Assembly (NCBI GenBank): GCA_018700255.1
Contig: JABISU010000306.1
Span: 1-8,784 of the forward strand
Source: Flavobacteriales bacterium
GTDB taxonomy: Bacteria; Bacteroidota; Bacteroidia; Flavobacteriales; UA16
Direction of reading: 5' to 3'
Length of the DNA: 8,784 nt
This document shows, piece after piece, positions 7,204 through 8,784 of the stretch. Made by a program: the position numbers and the translations under genes. The notes beneath the pieces are model-generated. The model was given only the letters and a program-made list of their open reading frames with translations. It was not told the origin of the DNA and did not search any database. Position 1 is the first letter of the stretch; each line of letters opens with the position of its first letter.

Positions 7204-8784
7204 CCTCAGACAGATTCAAAATCCACCATCAATTCCACTCTCAAGAAGATTTGGGGTTTTGACGAGCTGAGAAAGTTCCAGGTTGCCCCTGTATCTGCCC
7301 TCACTTCAGGCACGGACGTAATCGCTCTTTTACCCACTGGCGGTGGAAAATCCTTATGCTTCCAGCTCCCTGCACTCGTGCGTGGTGGGCTATGCATCGT
7401 GATTTCTCCTATCATCGCCCTCATGGAAGACCAAACCAACCAACTCAAACTTTTAGGTGCACGTGCTGCATCTCTCACAGGAGATAGAAAAAATATAGAT
7501 CGAATTCTAAACAATGCCAGTCTAGGCGCAATAGACTTCCTATACCTTTCTCCAGAAAGGCTCAAGGACCCCCTTTTCATAGCTCAGGCTCCCCTACTTG
7601 AAGTAAGAACCATTGCCATTGACGAGGCACATTGTATTTCACAATGGGGGCACGATTTCAGGCCTGAGTTCAGAAATATAAGCGTTCTAAAATCCTACTA
7701 TCCGACAGCTGTTCTAGGCGCATACACAGCAACTGCCACAAATGAAGTTCTCGCTGATATCGCAACCCAACTAAAGATCGACACCGGGTGCATCCACACC
7801 ACCTCGATGAGAAGGCAGAACCTTGAATTTGAAGTCAGCACTTGGGGCGATACCGAAGAAGAAATATTACTTCTAGCACGCGAACTCAAGGGATCTGGAC
7901 TTGTTTATGTCAAGACACGAAACGATGCCGATCGCTGGGCGACAAGACTGTCCTCTGTGGGACTGTGCGCCACCTCATTCCATGCCGGCCTTGAAAAAAA
8001 TATCAAACAAAAACGCCAGAGAGATTGGATTTCAGGCAAGGTGCCCATCATGGCCTGCACATCCGCATTCGGAATGGGCATTGATAAAGCAGACGTAAGG
8101 TGGATTTTACACGTCGGCGCTCCCGCAAATTTGGAGAGCTACGTCCAAGAAGCGGGAAGAGCTGGTCGCGATGGCAATCCCTCTCGATGTATCTTATTCC
8201 AAGGAGCACGGGATTTAAAGAAGAGTGAGGCGAGAAACAAGGAGATGTTCCCATCCCTTAAAACGATTCAAAATATTTACCAAAGCCTTGCTAATCAAGG
8301 CAAAGTAGCAATAGGCGACGCCCCAATCGACCCCACTAACATTGACATTAAAGAGTCTGCTAAAAATTCTGGATGCACGGCCTCAGAGGCATTGGCTGCA
8401 CTAGCTTTTTTAAACAGTGCCGGCCATATAGATTTAATCAAAAATCCCAGAAGCTCATTAGGGAAAGTGAAGTGGCTAGGAGGTAGAAATAGCATTGTTA
8501 ATGAGACGACTCACCCTACCGATATACTTGCGTCTCATTTAATGAGAATTGGGCTTGACATGGAGCCTATTTCAACATCTGCAAAGAAACTTGGAAGTGA
8601 GCTAGGCTTAGCGGAGCACGTTATTGATTCTGCATTGAGAACCTTGGACGCTCAAGGTCGATTAGAGTGGATGCCCCAGGCAGCAGAGTATGAGGTTGTT
8701 TGGCCTTCTGGGAGAATTAACGCCAAAAAAATCACCTTACCTTCCTCGGTTTATGCTGACAGGGCAGAATCCGCCGATAAAAAA
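7201..8784 (+). CDS. recQ: RecQ-family ATP-dependent DNA helicase, partial, cut by the right window edge
   Basis: Superfamily 2 3'-5' DNA helicase acting in recombination and repair. All 528 visible codons were read without a stop. Motif order: a motif 0 form, FDELRKFQ (20-27), Walker [10 protein letters not shown] (43-51), motif Ia [10 protein letters not shown] (69-78), DEAH (141-144) followed directly by the RecQ aromatic-rich loop [12 protein letters not shown] (145-156), motif III AYTATAT (174-180), motif [11 protein letters not shown] (233-241), motif [16 protein letters not shown] (287-301) and motif [16 protein letters not shown] (312-325). The start is well fixed: an in-frame TAG at 7177-7179 rules out an earlier start, and ATG 7201 is the first ATG after it. 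After motif VI the canonical four-cysteine zinc module of E. coli RecQ (about residues 380-403) is absent; only Cys330 and Cys392 occur. Instead there are helical, winged-helix-like stretches (about 345-495). Short Bacteroidota RecQ proteins, as I recall them, carry the cysteines near the C-terminus, which would be past the edge here. Confidence 0.95.
   Translation, partial: MPQTDSKSTINSTLKKIWGFDELRKFQVAPVSALTSGTDVIALLPTGGGKSLCFQLPALVRGGLCIVISPIIALMEDQTNQLKLLGARAASLTGDRKNIDRILNNASLGAIDFLYLSPERLKDPLFIAQAPLLEVRTIAIDEAHCISQWGHDFRPEFRNISVLKSYYPTAVLGAYTATATNEVLADIATQLKIDTGCIHTTSMRRQNLEFEVSTWGDTEEEILLLARELKGSGLVYVKTRNDADRWATRLSSVGLCATSFHAGLEKNIKQKRQRDWISGKVPIMACTSAFGMGIDKADVRWILHVGAPANLESYVQEAGRAGRDGNPSRCILFQGARDLKKSEARNKEMFPSLKTIQNIYQSLANQGKVAIGDAPIDPTNIDIKESAKNSGCTASEALAALAFLNSAGHIDLIKNPRSSLGKVKWLGGRNSIVNETTHPTDILASHLMRIGLDMEPISTSAKKLGSELGLAEHVIDSALRTLDAQGRLEWMPQAAEYEVVWPSGRINAKKITLPSSVYADRAESADKK

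Noticed and set aside
7175..7219. Longer tpiA start at a TTG (7217-7219)
   Set aside because: It adds 15 residues not found in triosephosphate isomerases and overlaps the recQ start; the ATG at 7172-7174 fits the family N-terminus.
7206..7580. Open frame of 124 codons on the minus strand inside recQ
   Set aside because: Antisense to the helicase motifs I, Ia and surroundings, with a low-complexity Ser/Arg-rich translation and no known motif.
1..8784. CRISPR array, insertion sequence, tRNA, phage or defence system
   Set aside because: No spaced direct repeats, transposase, tRNA-like folds or defence-family motifs were seen; nearly every base is inside one of five coding regions.

Overview
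The window looks like a chromosomal segment from a member of the Bacteroidota, probably Flavobacteriia or a near relative. The evidence is moderately low GC (24/60 in a sampled stretch of the large gene, 31/60 in the recQ core), no Shine-Dalgarno sequences at convincing spacing before any gene, tpiA directly next to prmA, a very large exported protein of a type I associate with Bacteroidota, and a RecQ whose zinc cysteines are not in the usual place. This assignment is an inference from gene content, not from a marker gene.

Layout. Four genes lie head to tail on the minus strand from 7174 down to the left edge: tpiA (triosephosphate isomerase), prmA (ribosomal protein L11 methyltransferase), a 1500-residue exported protein of unknown function, and the first 317 codons of fadH (2,4-dienoyl-CoA reductase, cut by the window edge). 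The gaps are 19, 45 and 15 bases, with no terminator-like hairpin in any of them, so they are probably one transcription unit. On the plus strand, recQ (DNA helicase) starts at 7201 and runs off the right edge. It is divergent from tpiA, with only 26 bases between the two start codons. That gap, together with the recQ start codon, holds a 7-2-7 palindrome that presents a similar promoter-like box to each strand. No stretch over 300 bases lacks a gene.

How the genes fit together. tpiA, prmA and recQ are ordinary housekeeping genes for glycolysis, ribosome modification and DNA repair. fadH allows beta-oxidation of unsaturated fatty acids with double bonds at even positions. The large protein between prmA and fadH takes up about half the window and is the least explained part. 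It has a signal peptide, a helical N-terminal region and then more than 1200 residues that look beta-rich, and it carries a run of nine G in its coding strand. I see no CRISPR array, mobile element, tRNA, rRNA or defence locus. I do not see a clear new biological system; the large exported protein and its G9 tract are the best candidates for follow-up.
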